Shown here piece after piece: positions 36,827-45,542 of a stretch of DNA of 64,000 nt. Below the pieces are notes generated by a model that was not told the origin of the DNA, did not search any database, and saw only the letters and a program-made list of their open reading frames with translations. The DNA is from Anaerocolumna sedimenticola (GTDB taxonomy: Bacteria > Bacillota > Clostridia > Lachnospirales > Lachnospiraceae), in the NCBI RefSeq assembly GCF_009931695.1, contig NZ_CP048000.1, positions 3,613,501-3,677,500 of the forward strand. The letters run 5' to 3'. How positions within the stretch are numbered: position 1 is the stretch's first letter; each line of letters begins with the position of its first letter. Position numbers and translations under genes: made by a program.

Positions 36827-37960
36827 ATGAATTACAGAAAATTTGGTAACACCGGTGAGGAAATATCAGCACTTGGATTTGGCTGCATGAGACTTCCGGA
36901 ATATGAAAAAGACGGTAAATGGTTTGTTGATCAGGATAAAGCGACTGAAATGCTGCTGCATGCCTATGAAAATGGAGTAAATTATTTTGATACTGCGCCA
37001 TATTATTGTCATTCTAACAGTGAAGAAGCAGTGGGAAAAGCCTTAAAGGGCATTCGCGATAAGGTAATGATATCTACAAAGATACCGGTAACCGATTGTA
37101 AATCAACCGGAGATTTCAGAAAATTCTTAGAAAATAGTCTTGCCAAATTAGATACACCTTATATTGATTTCTATCATTTCTGGGTATTAATAAGAAGTCC
37201 TTTGATGAGGGAATCATAGGAATGCATTTATTAGAAGAAGCTAAGAAAGCAAAAGACGAAGGTTTGATCCGTCATATTTCTTTTTCATTCCATGATGATG
37301 CGCAGAATATTAAGTATATTATTGATACTGCTGAAGAAAACGGTATTCCCATGGAAACTATGCTGGTACAATATAATCTGCTGGACAGAAGCAATGAAGA
37401 AATGATTAATTATGCAGGCTCAAAAGGCCTTGGTGTGGTAGCCATGGACCTGTTGGCGGAGGAAGGCTCGCTGCACCTACCGACCTTTATACCAAATTAA
37501 CCGGTAAACCCTCCATCGCTACCTATGAACTTGCTTTTAAATTTGTATTAGGTAATCCATATTTGAGCTGTGCTTTGTCCGGTATGCAGAATATCGATAT
37601 GGTGGAAAAAACCTGGCCATCGGCAGTGATAACACAATACTTTCCAAAGAAGAATGGACTCAATTAGGTGATGCGGTAGAGCAGCTTAAAAAATTCAGTG
37701 AATTATATTGCACCGGATGTTCATACTGCCAGCCATGTCCGGTAGGTATTAATATTCCTCATATTTTTAACCTGTATACTTACCATAATGTCTATGGATT
37801 AACCGATTATGCTAAATCAGAAATGAATAAGTACAAAGCGGAAGCCGGTAAAACAATTGAAAATTGTAAAAATTGCGGTCTCTGTGAAAAGAAATGTCCT
37901 CAGAAGCTTAAAATCCGTGAGGAATTAAGCCGTGTCGAGGGTATTTTAGCCGCTGTATAA
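36827..37960 (+). pseudogene. Ferredoxin-type aldo/keto reductase, three frameshifts
   Basis: Together the frames give a ~378-residue oxidoreductase. The N-terminal aldo/keto reductase barrel (MNYRKFGNTGEEISALGFGCMRLP, NYFDTAPYY with catalytic D and Y) is followed by two 4Fe-4S clusters (CTGCSYCQPCPVGI and CKNCGLCEKKCPQ). Breaks are explained by single missing bases in G-run 37181-37185, the ATGG near 37443, and the A-run near 37608. These enzymes use NAD(P)H and Fe-S centres on unknown carbonyls. The gene is under a MerR-type promoter. Confidence 0.85.
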
Positions 37961-38031
37961 TACAGAATAGCAGCTTTTACGTATAACTTTATTAAACGCT
38001 TTTAATCTTTCTATCATTATTAATTTTAAGC

Positions 38032-38080
38032 ATCAGCTTTCTTTGATTAAAAATAACATTAATCATGGAAAGCTGATTTT
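38032..38080 (+). terminator. Terminator after aldo/keto reductase
   Basis: atcagctttctttgattaa (38032-38050) pairs with ttaatcatggaaagctgat (38059-38077), followed by T's. A CAAGCTTGCTTG repeat follows directly. Confidence 0.8.
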
Positions 38081-38086
38081 ATTTCT

Positions 38087-38160
38087 GTGAAATCGAAGTT
38101 GGAATTAACAAGCTTGCTTGCAACGTGCACGTGAACCTGAGAAATTAGGGCGGTTTGTTC
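38087..38160 (+). repeat. CAAGCTTGCTTG-family repeat, partial
   Basis: gtgaaatcgaagttggaattaa, then caagcttgcttgcaacgtgcacgtgaacc, resembles the first two thirds of the 56967 copy. The final hairpin is degraded. As with two other copies it lies just after a terminator. Confidence 0.5.
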
Positions 38161-38246
38161 GTTTGGCTGTACTAAATCTGAGAAAATTTAACAATTTATG
38201 TGGTAATGATTTTTTTAAATGGTATAATGTTGAAATATAATAAGGG

Positions 38247-38400
38247 GTTAGTGTGAATTATTGAAAGGCATAATTCACACACATGTTTGTGCCTGCGAAA
38301 ACCTCGGCCCAAACATGAGGCGCGTTGGAAATAACATGGCGGTTAGTGTGAAAAATGAATTTTTCACACGCAACTTTGTGCCTGCGGCTCAAAGTTTGCA
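38247..38400 (+). repeat. Composite structured leader with 51-bp repeat, copy 2
   Basis: Two related modules, ggttagtgtgaa..ttcacac..tttgtgcctgcg, begin at 38247 and 38341. The 51-bp sequence 38302-38352, identical to 29982-30032, links them. In the first module the hairpin loop (aggca) can pair downstream (tgcct), a pseudoknot like copies A-D. In the second, aactttg/caaagtt and cctgc/gcagg interleave in the same way. The element leads into the start of the unknown gene at 38425. A TATAAT at 38223 may be its -10. Confidence 0.6.
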
Positions 38401-38424
38401 GGTTGAGAGAAAGGCATGGTTAGA

Positions 38425-39561
38425 ATGAAAAATAAGATTGATTTATGTTCACTTATACCTATAGGGCATATCGAAACTAAAACATCAGATAAAAATTTAT
38501 ATATGATGGCAACAAAAAGATTAACAACGAATTTTGATAAAGAAAATATGACTGCAGATTCGTATGTTGCCTTACCAGACAAGTTGCATATACCATTTCG
38601 AATTGATCTTACCGTAAAATTGGATGCACCAGGATTGTACTTATTATTAGGGAGGGGGCACATCAGTTTCGGAACCCTGCATTCTGATAACAGAAGATTG
38701 GATGATATGATAGAACCTAATTATAAACCCAGATTCTATCATAATCATATTCCGATGAACGAATTTGTTGACATATCCATTCTATACGCTAGTAAGGCAA
38801 TGCAGATATTAATTAACGGGGAAGAGCGTTTTTACTCGGAAAAAGAAAAATACATGAAAGCTAAAACGTTCAAAGAATATAACGATACAGGTTTTACACT
38901 AAAAATAACTGGGGAAAAATATACCAATATAGTTGTAAAATCGTTACTGATTACAGAGTATAATAATCAACCAGAAATAAAACATAATGCGGAAAACCTG
39001 CCAAAACCATTGATAATCAACGAGGCAACAGGAGCTGAACAAAAACCAACTTTTGATAATTGTATTTCTTTATTGCCAAAGGTGATTCAGGAAGAAATAA
39101 AAAAAACAGATAATTATCTCCGTTCCTTAAAACCTATGAAATTTAAACGGCAAATTGAGAAATATGGTAATAAAATCACTTATCTTGCCTCCGATTATGG
39201 TTTCTCTTATCAGATATATCCCAGCAATGATATGATGAATCACTCATTAAGCTGGTATATTATAACTGGCAGTAAACCGGAATTTTGGCATAGAAAAGAT
39301 GATAGGATGGAGATGACATTAAATAAGTTAATTATAGATTCTCCTGATTTAGCCGAAGGTTTATTTTCGAAGTTATCAGAATGTATTGGCTGCTGTAGCC
39401 AATGTATAGTAAAAACACCATATGAATTTAATGGGAAAAAGAAAATAACCTGCCACGGCAGAATGAAATTTAAAATGTGTCTTTCTGATTTTGACGAAGT
39501 AAGAACATTTATAAATGCGGTTAATGAATTAGTGAGTGAAGACAGCAGTAAAGTGTTATAA
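38425..39561 (+). CDS. Unrecognised protein with C-terminal cysteine cluster
   Basis: A 378-residue soluble protein, no signal peptide or membrane segment. The first ~190 residues have alternating strand-like hydrophobic patterns (IPFRIDLTVKLDAPGLYLLLGRG, FVDISILYASKAMQILING) suggesting a beta-sandwich or lectin-like fold. The last ~100 residues carry CIGCCSQCI and, 18 residues later, CHGRMKFKMC, a possible metal site. The family is not recognised. ATG 38425 is preferred over 38416 for spacing from GAGAAAGG. It sits upstream of CDP-alcohol transferase and GGDEF genes. Confidence 0.65.
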   Translation: MKNKIDLCSLIPIGHIETKTSDKNLYMMATKRLTTNFDKENMTADSYVALPDKLHIPFRIDLTVKLDAPGLYLLLGRGHISFGTLHSDNRRLDDMIEPNYKPRFYHNHIPMNEFVDISILYASKAMQILINGEERFYSEKEKYMKAKTFKEYNDTGFTLKITGEKYTNIVVKSLLITEYNNQPEIKHNAENLPKPLIINEATGAEQKPTFDNCISLLPKVIQEEIKKTDNYLRSLKPMKFKRQIEKYGNKITYLASDYGFSYQIYPSNDMMNHSLSWYIITGSKPEFWHRKDDRMEMTLNKLIIDSPDLAEGLFSKLSECIGCCSQCIVKTPYEFNGKKKITCHGRMKFKMCLSDFDEVRTFINAVNELVSEDSSKVL

Positions 39562-39598
39562 TTATAAAAGGAAGATAATAGGAGTGTAGAAAATAACA

Positions 39599-40162
39599 TT
39601 GAAATATATTGCCAACATGATTACAGCAACAAGAATTGTTTTATCCCTTATATTATTTTTTATGTTCCAGTATCCATGGATATTTATAACCTTATATATG
39701 ATTTGCGGTTTGAGTGATATTTTGGATGGATATATTGCACGTAAAACGAATACACAAACCGAACTTGGGGCAAAACTGGATACAATCGCCGACTTAATCT
39801 TTTTCACTATAATAGCGGCATTTGTTATACTATGGATGAGACAGGAACTAATCAGATTTATCCCATTCCTTATACTAATTATGATTATTCGCCTGATCAA
39901 TATAGGAATAGGAGTTTATAAATATCACACTTTCGTTATATTACATACCTGGGGTAACAAATTTACCGGATTACTTACCTTTATAACACCGATCATCAGT
40001 ATAATTCATCAGTATGAAGTATTGTGGTTAATCTGTGGTATAGCAGTTTTATCTGCCTTGGAAGAAACTCTAATACATATAACTTCCAAACATCTTAATA
40101 GGAACAGAGAAAGTATATTTATGAGTTTAAAGTCCCTTTTTCCGTATGTAAGGAAAAAGTAA
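39599..40162 (+). CDS. CDP-alcohol phosphatidyltransferase family membrane enzyme
   Basis: A 187-residue integral membrane protein with about five to six helices. The CDP-alcohol motif is complete: SDILDGYIARKTNTQ..GAKLDTIAD, i.e. D-x2-D-G-x2-A-R-x8-G-x3-D-x3-D near residues 40-63. It would transfer a phosphatidyl group from CDP-diacylglycerol to an alcohol, as in PgsA. It is too divergent to name the acceptor. Start TTG 39599 is weakly supported. Confidence 0.82.
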   Translation: MKYIANMITATRIVLSLILFFMFQYPWIFITLYMICGLSDILDGYIARKTNTQTELGAKLDTIADLIFFTIIAAFVILWMRQELIRFIPFLILIMIIRLINIGIGVYKYHTFVILHTWGNKFTGLLTFITPIISIIHQYEVLWLICGIAVLSALEETLIHITSKHLNRNRESIFMSLKSLFPYVRKK

Positions 40163-40292
40163 AGATTTATAGAATAAAATATGATATCATGGCAGTTATA
40201 GGAAGCATTTTTTAATAATTTTTCTATGATACCAGTTATTAATACTTATGAAACCTTATAGTAGCAATTATATATAAGTAAGGAGCAGAGAT

Positions 40293-41435
40293 ATGAATTT
40301 AGCCAGTAACATTGTTATAAACGTATATTCAATAGGGATTCTTTTAATCATCTATATCTTCTCAATAAAACATAATGATGAGAATTCCCTTCAGAATAAA
40401 CATTATAAATGGATGCTGAAGATTACCATATTTATGCTTTTAGTTGATATATTGAGCAGATTTGACGGTAAAACGGTAACTATTTACCCGGTTCTTAACC
40501 ATATAGGCAACTTTGCAATATTTTTGCTTAATCCAATGATATCATCCCTATGGCTGATTTATGTATATGACCAGATATACCCTAAAATAGAAAAACCTAA
40601 ATGCCTGCTAATACCAATATATGCTGCAAATTGTTTAAATTTGGTACTATTGATATTCACACAATTTTTCGGTTGGTATTACTATATTGACACTGATAAT
40701 ATTTATCATAGAGGACCACTTTTTTGGTTAGCAGCATTTATGACTACAGTTTTAATTCTTGTAGCTTTTATACTAACCCTTATCAACCGGAACAGAATTG
40801 ATAAGAAACATCTTTTTTCACTTATGTTTTTTGGTATTCCACCATTTGCCTGTGTAATAATACAGATTATATTCTATGGGTTATCCATAGTTTTAAATGG
40901 AATTGTTTTTTCTTTATTAATTGTTGCTTTGTATGTCCAAAACAATAATATATATACGGATTATCTTACGGGAGTATATAACCGTAAAAAACTCGAATTA
41001 TATTTAAAGCAGAAAATTAGTACAAGTACGAATGGTAAGACGTTTTCAGCTATAATGCTGGACTTGGATAACTTTAAATCAATTAATGATACATATGGAC
41101 ATGATACGGGTGACCGTGCTTTGCAAATATCTGTTAAATTATTAAGAGGCTGCTTACATGCAAATGATTTTATATCACGTTTCGGAGGGGATGAATTTTG
41201 CATCATTCTTGATATATCCGATATAACCGAACTAGAAGGGGTTGTATCTAAGATCAGAAGTGCGTTAGAAAAGTATAACAGTACCAATGATCAGCCTTTT
41301 ATACTAAGTTTCAGTATGGGATATTCTGTTTATGATTTACGTTCTAACCTAAGTATGGAAGACTTTAAAAAACAGATTGATAAATTTATGTATGATAATA
41401 AACAGATAAAGAAAGAATTGCTTAAACTGGAATAG
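40293..41435 (+). CDS. Membrane diguanylate cyclase (GGDEF)
   Basis: A 380-residue protein with seven or so N-terminal membrane helices (to ~residue 205), a sensor arrangement, then a GGDEF domain. The active-site motif FGGDEFCIIL is intact, with IMLDLDNFKSINDTYGHDTGD before it. The inhibitory RxxD site five residues before the motif reads HAND, so product inhibition is probably lost. It would make cyclic di-GMP from GTP at the membrane. Start follows AAGGAGCAG. Confidence 0.9.
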   Translation: MNLASNIVINVYSIGILLIIYIFSIKHNDENSLQNKHYKWMLKITIFMLLVDILSRFDGKTVTIYPVLNHIGNFAIFLLNPMISSLWLIYVYDQIYPKIEKPKCLLIPIYAANCLNLVLLIFTQFFGWYYYIDTDNIYHRGPLFWLAAFMTTVLILVAFILTLINRNRIDKKHLFSLMFFGIPPFACVIIQIIFYGLSIVLNGIVFSLLIVALYVQNNNIYTDYLTGVYNRKKLELYLKQKISTSTNGKTFSAIMLDLDNFKSINDTYGHDTGDRALQISVKLLRGCLHANDFISRFGGDEFCIILDISDITELEGVVSKIRSALEKYNSTNDQPFILSFSMGYSVYDLRSNLSMEDFKKQIDKFMYDNKQIKKELLKLE

Positions 41436-41530
41436 CCAAATTGGTATTGCAATTACACGGATAAAAGACTACAATAATATTAATTAAACTGCTTTTATAT
41501 CATTACTATCACAAAGCTGTGGGGGTAGAA

Positions 41531-42016
41531 ATGTCAGATTGTTATATTAGTTATGGTGATATTAAACGTAAAATCAGAAATCTAAAGAAAGTTGAACTTA
41601 AAATACGTTTTCATGTGATGGATTTCTCCGAAAGTAATAATAAATATACATTGTCTAAAATGAATAATACCAATCTAATCTGGGATGATTTCTTTGATCT
41701 TCATGAGAGCACTTCAAAATCTGTTAAATATCCGTTAAAACGATTAGCTAAAATGAATAAGGATGAACTAAAAAATATCATCAGTGAGTTTTATTATGGT
41801 GTTTATTATCAATTTTACAAAGATAACGGAATGCTGGATATGAGTTTTTACGATCCGGATATACTTGCTCAGTTAGGCCTGCCCTTTGATGCAGACATAT
41901 GTGCAATAAAGAAAAGATTTCGCGAACTGGCTAAAATCTATCATCCGGATGTGGGTGGGGATGGAACTAAGTTTATTGAATTACTTGAGCAATTTGAATC
42001 ATTGCATATAAAATAA
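41531..42016 (+). CDS. Small protein with C-terminal J domain
   Basis: A 161-residue protein. The last ~55 residues form a J domain with the HPD motif (AIKKRFRELAKIYHPDVGGDG), the part that stimulates DnaK ATPase. The first ~105 residues are not recognised and lack the G/F linker and zinc fingers of DnaJ. It is therefore a class III-type J protein, possibly directing DnaK to a specific client. ATG 41531 follows GGGGG. Confidence 0.8.
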   Translation: MSDCYISYGDIKRKIRNLKKVELKIRFHVMDFSESNNKYTLSKMNNTNLIWDDFFDLHESTSKSVKYPLKRLAKMNKDELKNIISEFYYGVYYQFYKDNGMLDMSFYDPDILAQLGLPFDADICAIKKRFRELAKIYHPDVGGDGTKFIELLEQFESLHIK

Positions 42017-42298
42017 TCAGGTTTCAAGCCTGATGGGATAAAGAATATTTTTTTTACGAATGATCCATTTGCACATGCTATGGGTCATATTTTCTTTATG
42101 GAACTTATCTGACAGGTTAAAGGAAAAGTTTACTTTTAACATGGAACATCCAGTATAATAATTCCATTTTTGTATCATTATAACATTATACGAAAACATT
42201 AAATATTCCGATTTGAAAGAAACAGATGACAATAAAACATATTATTGTTACTATGATAAAAGAAGAACATATCTGTTAATGAAAGAAAGGAAGTAAGA

Positions 42299-42958
42299 AT
42301 GAAACAATTCAAAAGACTGCCCCGGCATATTGGTATTATACCCGATGGAAATAGAAGATGGGCATTAGGCAACGGATTAAATAAGGAAGATGGATACGAG
42401 CATGGTATTAGCCCGGGTTTTGAATTATATAGGGAGTGTATTGAATTAGGTATTAAGGAAATGACTTTTTATGGGTTCACCCAGGACAATACCAAAAGGC
42501 CTGCCGTTCAGACGAAAGCATTTCAAAAAGCCTGTGTGGATTCTGTTATGCAGTTAACGGGACAGGATGCAAATTTACTGGTAGTGGGAAATTCAGGCTC
42601 TCCATTATTTCCTAAGGAACTGCTTCCTTTTACGAAAAGAGTAACCCTTGGAAAAGGTCTAATGAATGTGAACTTTCTGGTTAATTATGGATGGGACTGG
42701 GATTTAAGACAATCCATTAAAAACCCGCAGAATGATCAGAATGATAATTTTACCACAAGTATTGCTTCCTCAGATATTTCCAGGATTGATTTAATTATAA
42801 GATGGGGAGGCAGGAGGCGGTTAAGTGGATTTTTACCGATTCAGTCCATATATGCTGATTTTTATATAATAGATGATATGTGGCCGGAATTTAAAATCCA
42901 GCATTTATATGATGCCCTGGAGTGGTATCAGACCCAGGACGTTACTTTGGGAGGTTAA
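42299..42958 (+). CDS. Divergent cis-prenyltransferase (UppS-like paralogue)
   Basis: A 219-residue protein of the undecaprenyl diphosphate synthase family, which condenses isopentenyl units into the C55 carrier. HIGIIPDGNRRWA matches the substrate motif, with the catalytic Asp kept but the following Gly replaced by Arg. FTQDNTKRP replaces FSTENWKRP, and IIRWGGRRRLSGFLP replaces the usual RTGGExRxSNFL. About 25 residues shorter than typical UppS. Probably a second, specialised enzyme and not the housekeeping one. GAAAGGAAG precedes the start. Confidence 0.75.
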   Translation: MKQFKRLPRHIGIIPDGNRRWALGNGLNKEDGYEHGISPGFELYRECIELGIKEMTFYGFTQDNTKRPAVQTKAFQKACVDSVMQLTGQDANLLVVGNSGSPLFPKELLPFTKRVTLGKGLMNVNFLVNYGWDWDLRQSIKNPQNDQNDNFTTSIASSDISRIDLIIRWGGRRRLSGFLPIQSIYADFYIIDDMWPEFKIQHLYDALEWYQTQDVTLGG

Positions 42959-42992
42959 TACCAGAAGAAGCGGGACTTCTAATATATTTATA

Positions 42993-43143
42993 AGGCAATT
43001 GCGTAACTATATAGTTTTCTGAATATACCATACAATTAATACAATTTCATAGCTTCAGTTGCCTTTCAGGCAAGATTCAGCTCTGAAATTGTATTAATTG
43101 TATGGTATATAGATGCAATAAGCTAGTTTCGCAATTGCCTATT
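42993..43143 (+). mobile_element. Palindromic mobile-type element, copy 3
   Basis: Outer arms aggcaattgcgtaactat / tagtttcgcaattgcct, inner palindrome atataccatacaattaatac / gtattaattgtatggtatat. A 13-bp direct repeat taatatatttata sits immediately on both sides (42980-42992 and 43144-43156), the pattern of a target-site duplication. Best preserved copy. Confidence 0.82.
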
Positions 43144-43163
43144 TAATATATTTATATATGTAA

Positions 43164-43214
43164 GGGGATATCATGAATCATTTGAAAATTAATTCATATA
43201 TCCCCGTATTTTTC
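43164..43214 (+). terminator. Terminator following copy 3 element
   Basis: ggggatat-c-atgaat (43164-43178) pairs with attcatatatcccc (43192-43205), followed by gtattttt. It probably ends the cis-prenyltransferase transcript before the convergent dpaB gene. Confidence 0.7.
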
Positions 43215-43302
43215 ATTTTAACTTAATAACGGAAATTAATTTCATAAATTGTTTATCAGCTTTAATAAGATTATAGCATTAATCATATAAGGAAGATGGT
43301 TA

Positions 43303-43890
43303 TCAGAATGGACTTATAACAACCGGCTGTATCTGTTTGCCCTCCAAGGCACTTTCTATTGTTAATTTTAACAGGTGGGTATGGGCTATCATGGATTTTG
43401 GTTTATTGTCCGGGCTATCCTGACCAAATGGAACAAAGTAGATATTTTTAGTATTTAATAAAGTACCTATATTTTTTAGATTTAAACCGAGTGCGTCATT
43501 GGTAGCTACGGATATTACTAACGGCTTATTGTTACGGATATGAGCTTTTGCTGCCATTAAAACAGGCGTATCTGTAATTCCATTAGCCAGTTTTGCTAAT
43601 GTATTACCGGTGCAGGGAATAATAGCCATGATATCGAACATATTCTTTGGACCGATTGGCTCTGCATCTTCGATGGTAGTAATCGGTTCTTTACCGGTCA
43701 TTTGTTTTAATCTATCATAGAAATCGGCAGCTTTGCCGAAACGGCTGTTAATTTTTTGTGAGTTAAAGGAGAGGATTGGATAAACATTTACATTTTCAGC
43801 AAGAAGATGTTCAATTTCTTCAAATGCTTTATCAAAGGTACAGAAGGAACCAGTTAATGCAATTCCTATATTTTTATTATGCAAAGACAT
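43303..43890 (-). CDS. dpaB: Dipicolinate synthase subunit B
   Basis: A 195-residue flavoprotein-type subunit (SpoVFB). NKNIGIALTGSFCTFDKAFEEI at the start, IIPCTGNTLAKLANGITDTPVLMAAKAH in the middle and NIYFVPFGQDSP are characteristic. With subunit A it oxidises dihydrodipicolinate to dipicolinic acid for the spore core, made in the mother cell. It overlaps dpaA by 14 bases on the minus strand. ATG 43888-43890 is chosen. Confidence 0.93.
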   Translation of the reverse strand: MSLHNKNIGIALTGSFCTFDKAFEEIEHLLAENVNVYPILSFNSQKINSRFGKAADFYDRLKQMTGKEPITTIEDAEPIGPKNMFDIMAIIPCTGNTLAKLANGITDTPVLMAAKAHIRNNKPLVISVATNDALGLNLKNIGTLLNTKNIYFVPFGQDSPDNKPKSMIAHTHLLKLTIESALEGKQIQPVVISPF

Positions 43891-44767
43891 ATGAATCACT
43901 TCTTTCTAGATTAGTTAACAGGTAATTAGTTAAAAAAGCCGCAGAGGATTTCGGGGCATATTTACCCGGAAGCCCAAGACAAAGTTTGGCATTTCTGGAT
44001 AGTTCTTTTGCCGATGGAAAATCTATACCACCGGGAGCAGAGGAAATATCAATAATTACAACATCGGGATTTGTTTTAATTAGCAGTTCTCTTGTTACTA
44101 TTAAAGAGGGTATGGTATTAAAAATGTAATCATATTGGTCAATTTTCTCTTCCAGGGCGGAAAGAGCTACCGTACCAAAAGAAGCTGCATTTGCAGCAGC
44201 TAAAGCAAGGTGAGATCGGGCGGCTATATCAATATTACCGCACAGACCTTTTAGTTTTTCGGCTAAGGTTCTGGCACAGCGTCCAAATCCCAGGATAAGG
44301 CAGGAACTACCGTGAAGGTTAGTGGTACTTGAAAGAATTGCTTCAGCAATAGTACCCTCGGCAGTTGCAATTGTATTAAAGAGAATAACTTCTTCCTGCT
44401 CCATGAAATCATGATAATAGATACCTAAATTATCACACTGTTTTTTCATTTCTTTTGTAAGGCATCCACCATATAATTTTTGACCGGAGGAAAGTAAAGC
44501 GCACAATTGTGTTATGGTTAAATCCGGTTGTGCTGTTTGTGCAATTATATTCCGTCCATCCTTTGAGACAGGGATTGGGGTGATTATAATTTGACTGGAA
44601 TCTATAGCTTCTGCTAAGGAATCAGCAGTAGTACAGGATAAATCCAAAGATGGATCTGTAAGACCGTATACAATGACAGAGTAATTACGGGCGATTAAAT
44701 CATTTGCCATAAAAATCTGTCTCATATCTCCGCCTATAATTGCAAAATCATAATTAGTAGGATTCAT
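43877..44767 (-). CDS. dpaA: Dipicolinate synthase subunit A
   Basis: A 296-residue Rossmann-fold protein (SpoVFA). FAIIGGDMRQIFMANDLIARNY opens the protein, and the NAD(P)-binding SCLILGFGRCARTLAEKLK is central. It forms dipicolinate synthase with DpaB, transcribed together. In Bacillus these genes are next to asd-dapG-dapA and controlled by sigma-K; here no lysine genes follow. GGGAGG precedes ATG. Confidence 0.94.
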   Translation of the reverse strand: MNPTNYDFAIIGGDMRQIFMANDLIARNYSVIVYGLTDPSLDLSCTTADSLAEAIDSSQIIITPIPVSKDGRNIIAQTAQPDLTITQLCALLSSGQKLYGGCLTKEMKKQCDNLGIYYHDFMEQEEVILFNTIATAEGTIAEAILSSTTNLHGSSCLILGFGRCARTLAEKLKGLCGNIDIAARSHLALAAANAASFGTVALSALEEKIDQYDYIFNTIPSLIVTRELLIKTNPDVVIIDISSAPGGIDFPSAKELSRNAKLCLGLPGKYAPKSSAAFLTNYLLTNLERSDSYVFA

Positions 44768-44840
44768 AAAAAGCCTCCCAAATTTATTAAAGAAAAAGTT
44801 TTATGGAAAAACTCTTAAGTTAATAAGTATTGCATGCTTC

Positions 44841-44866
44841 AATATATGGTATTTTATTAAAAAAGT
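44841..44866 (-). promoter_or_regulatory. Possible sigma-K type promoter for dpaAB
   Basis: On the minus strand, AC (-35 like, 44865-44866) and CATATATT (-10 like, 44841-44848) are 16 bases apart, fitting the loose sigma-K pattern AC-N16-CATAnnnT. The location, 74 bases before dpaA, fits known mother-cell control of dpaAB. Short motif, so chance is possible. Confidence 0.4.
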
Positions 44867-45013
44867 TCTTGCTTAACCTATGCCTAATATGGATAACGAT
44901 TTTTTTATATGACAATACATGAGTATAATCTTGTTTGTTCAACGTATTATGAAAAAGGTGCAATCTGTAACTGGAAATTTAACGTATTTTTCGTACAATT
45001 ATTGAATTAACTG

Positions 45014-45042
45014 TTTACATTTTACCGATACTATGCTATGAT
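45014..45042 (+). promoter_or_regulatory. Sigma-A promoter of rpsO
   Basis: TTTACA 45014-45019, 17-base spacer, TATGAT 45037-45042. It lies 88 bases before the rpsO start. Confidence 0.82.
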
Positions 45043-45061
45043 AAAAAACGTCAACTAGCCA

Positions 45062-45100
45062 ATACTCAGAATAAGGACACTCCGACCTTTATCTTAGTAT
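45062..45100 (+). ncRNA. rpsO leader hairpin
   Basis: atactcagaataagg (45062-45076) pairs with cctttatcttagtat (45086-45100), 12 of 15 positions plus wobble. Located between the promoter and the AGGAGG site. S15 represses its own mRNA through leader structures in several bacteria; whether this hairpin does so is inference. Confidence 0.55.
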
Positions 45101-45130
45101 CAGGCGTTTAAAATTTAGGAGGAAAAAACC

Positions 45131-45397
45131 ATGATTAGTAAAGAAAAGAAACAAGAAATTATTGCAAGTTTTGGAAGAACACCGGAAGATACCGGTTCAC
45201 CAGAAGTACAGATCGCTCTTTTATCTGCAAGAATTAATGAATTAACAGAGCATTTAAAGAGTAATAAGAAAGATCATCACTCAAGAAGAGGTCTTCTTAA
45301 AATGGTTGGTCAAAGAAGAGGTTTATTGGAATACTTAAAGAATACGAACATTGAAGGATATCGTACTTTGATTGATCGTTTAGGATTAAGAAAATAA
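45131..45397 (+). CDS. rpsO: 30S ribosomal protein S15
   Basis: An 88-residue S15, typical length. Conserved: [37 protein letters not shown], with the 16S-binding H-D-x-x-S-R segment. Binds the central domain of 16S rRNA. AGGAGG is nine bases upstream. It has its own promoter and terminator. In Bacillus pnp follows directly, while here MATE and FAD genes intervene. Confidence 0.97.
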   Translation: MISKEKKQEIIASFGRTPEDTGSPEVQIALLSARINELTEHLKSNKKDHHSRRGLLKMVGQRRGLLEYLKNTNIEGYRTLIDRLGLRK

Positions 45398-45480
45398 TTC
45401 AAAACTTTAGGATTCGTTCGTTGCTATATTTACAGCGACATAGATTATAACTTCGTGAACATTCTATTTTAAAAACCGGA

Positions 45481-45510
45481 AAGGGTGGATTTTATCCATC
45501 CTTTTTTTAT
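45481..45510 (+). terminator. rpsO terminator
   Basis: aagggtggat (45481-45490) pairs with atccatcctt (45494-45503), followed by a T-run. Confidence 0.85.
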
Positions 45511-45542
45511 CGGAGAAAATATAAAATGATTGGGTGTAAATA

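Noticed and set aside
42017-42298. Possible small gene or terminator between J-domain and cis-prenyltransferase genes
   Set aside because: Only a short hairpin (atcaggtttcaagcctgat) without a T-run and no credible open frame on the plus strand; the minus-strand 71-codon frame has no support.
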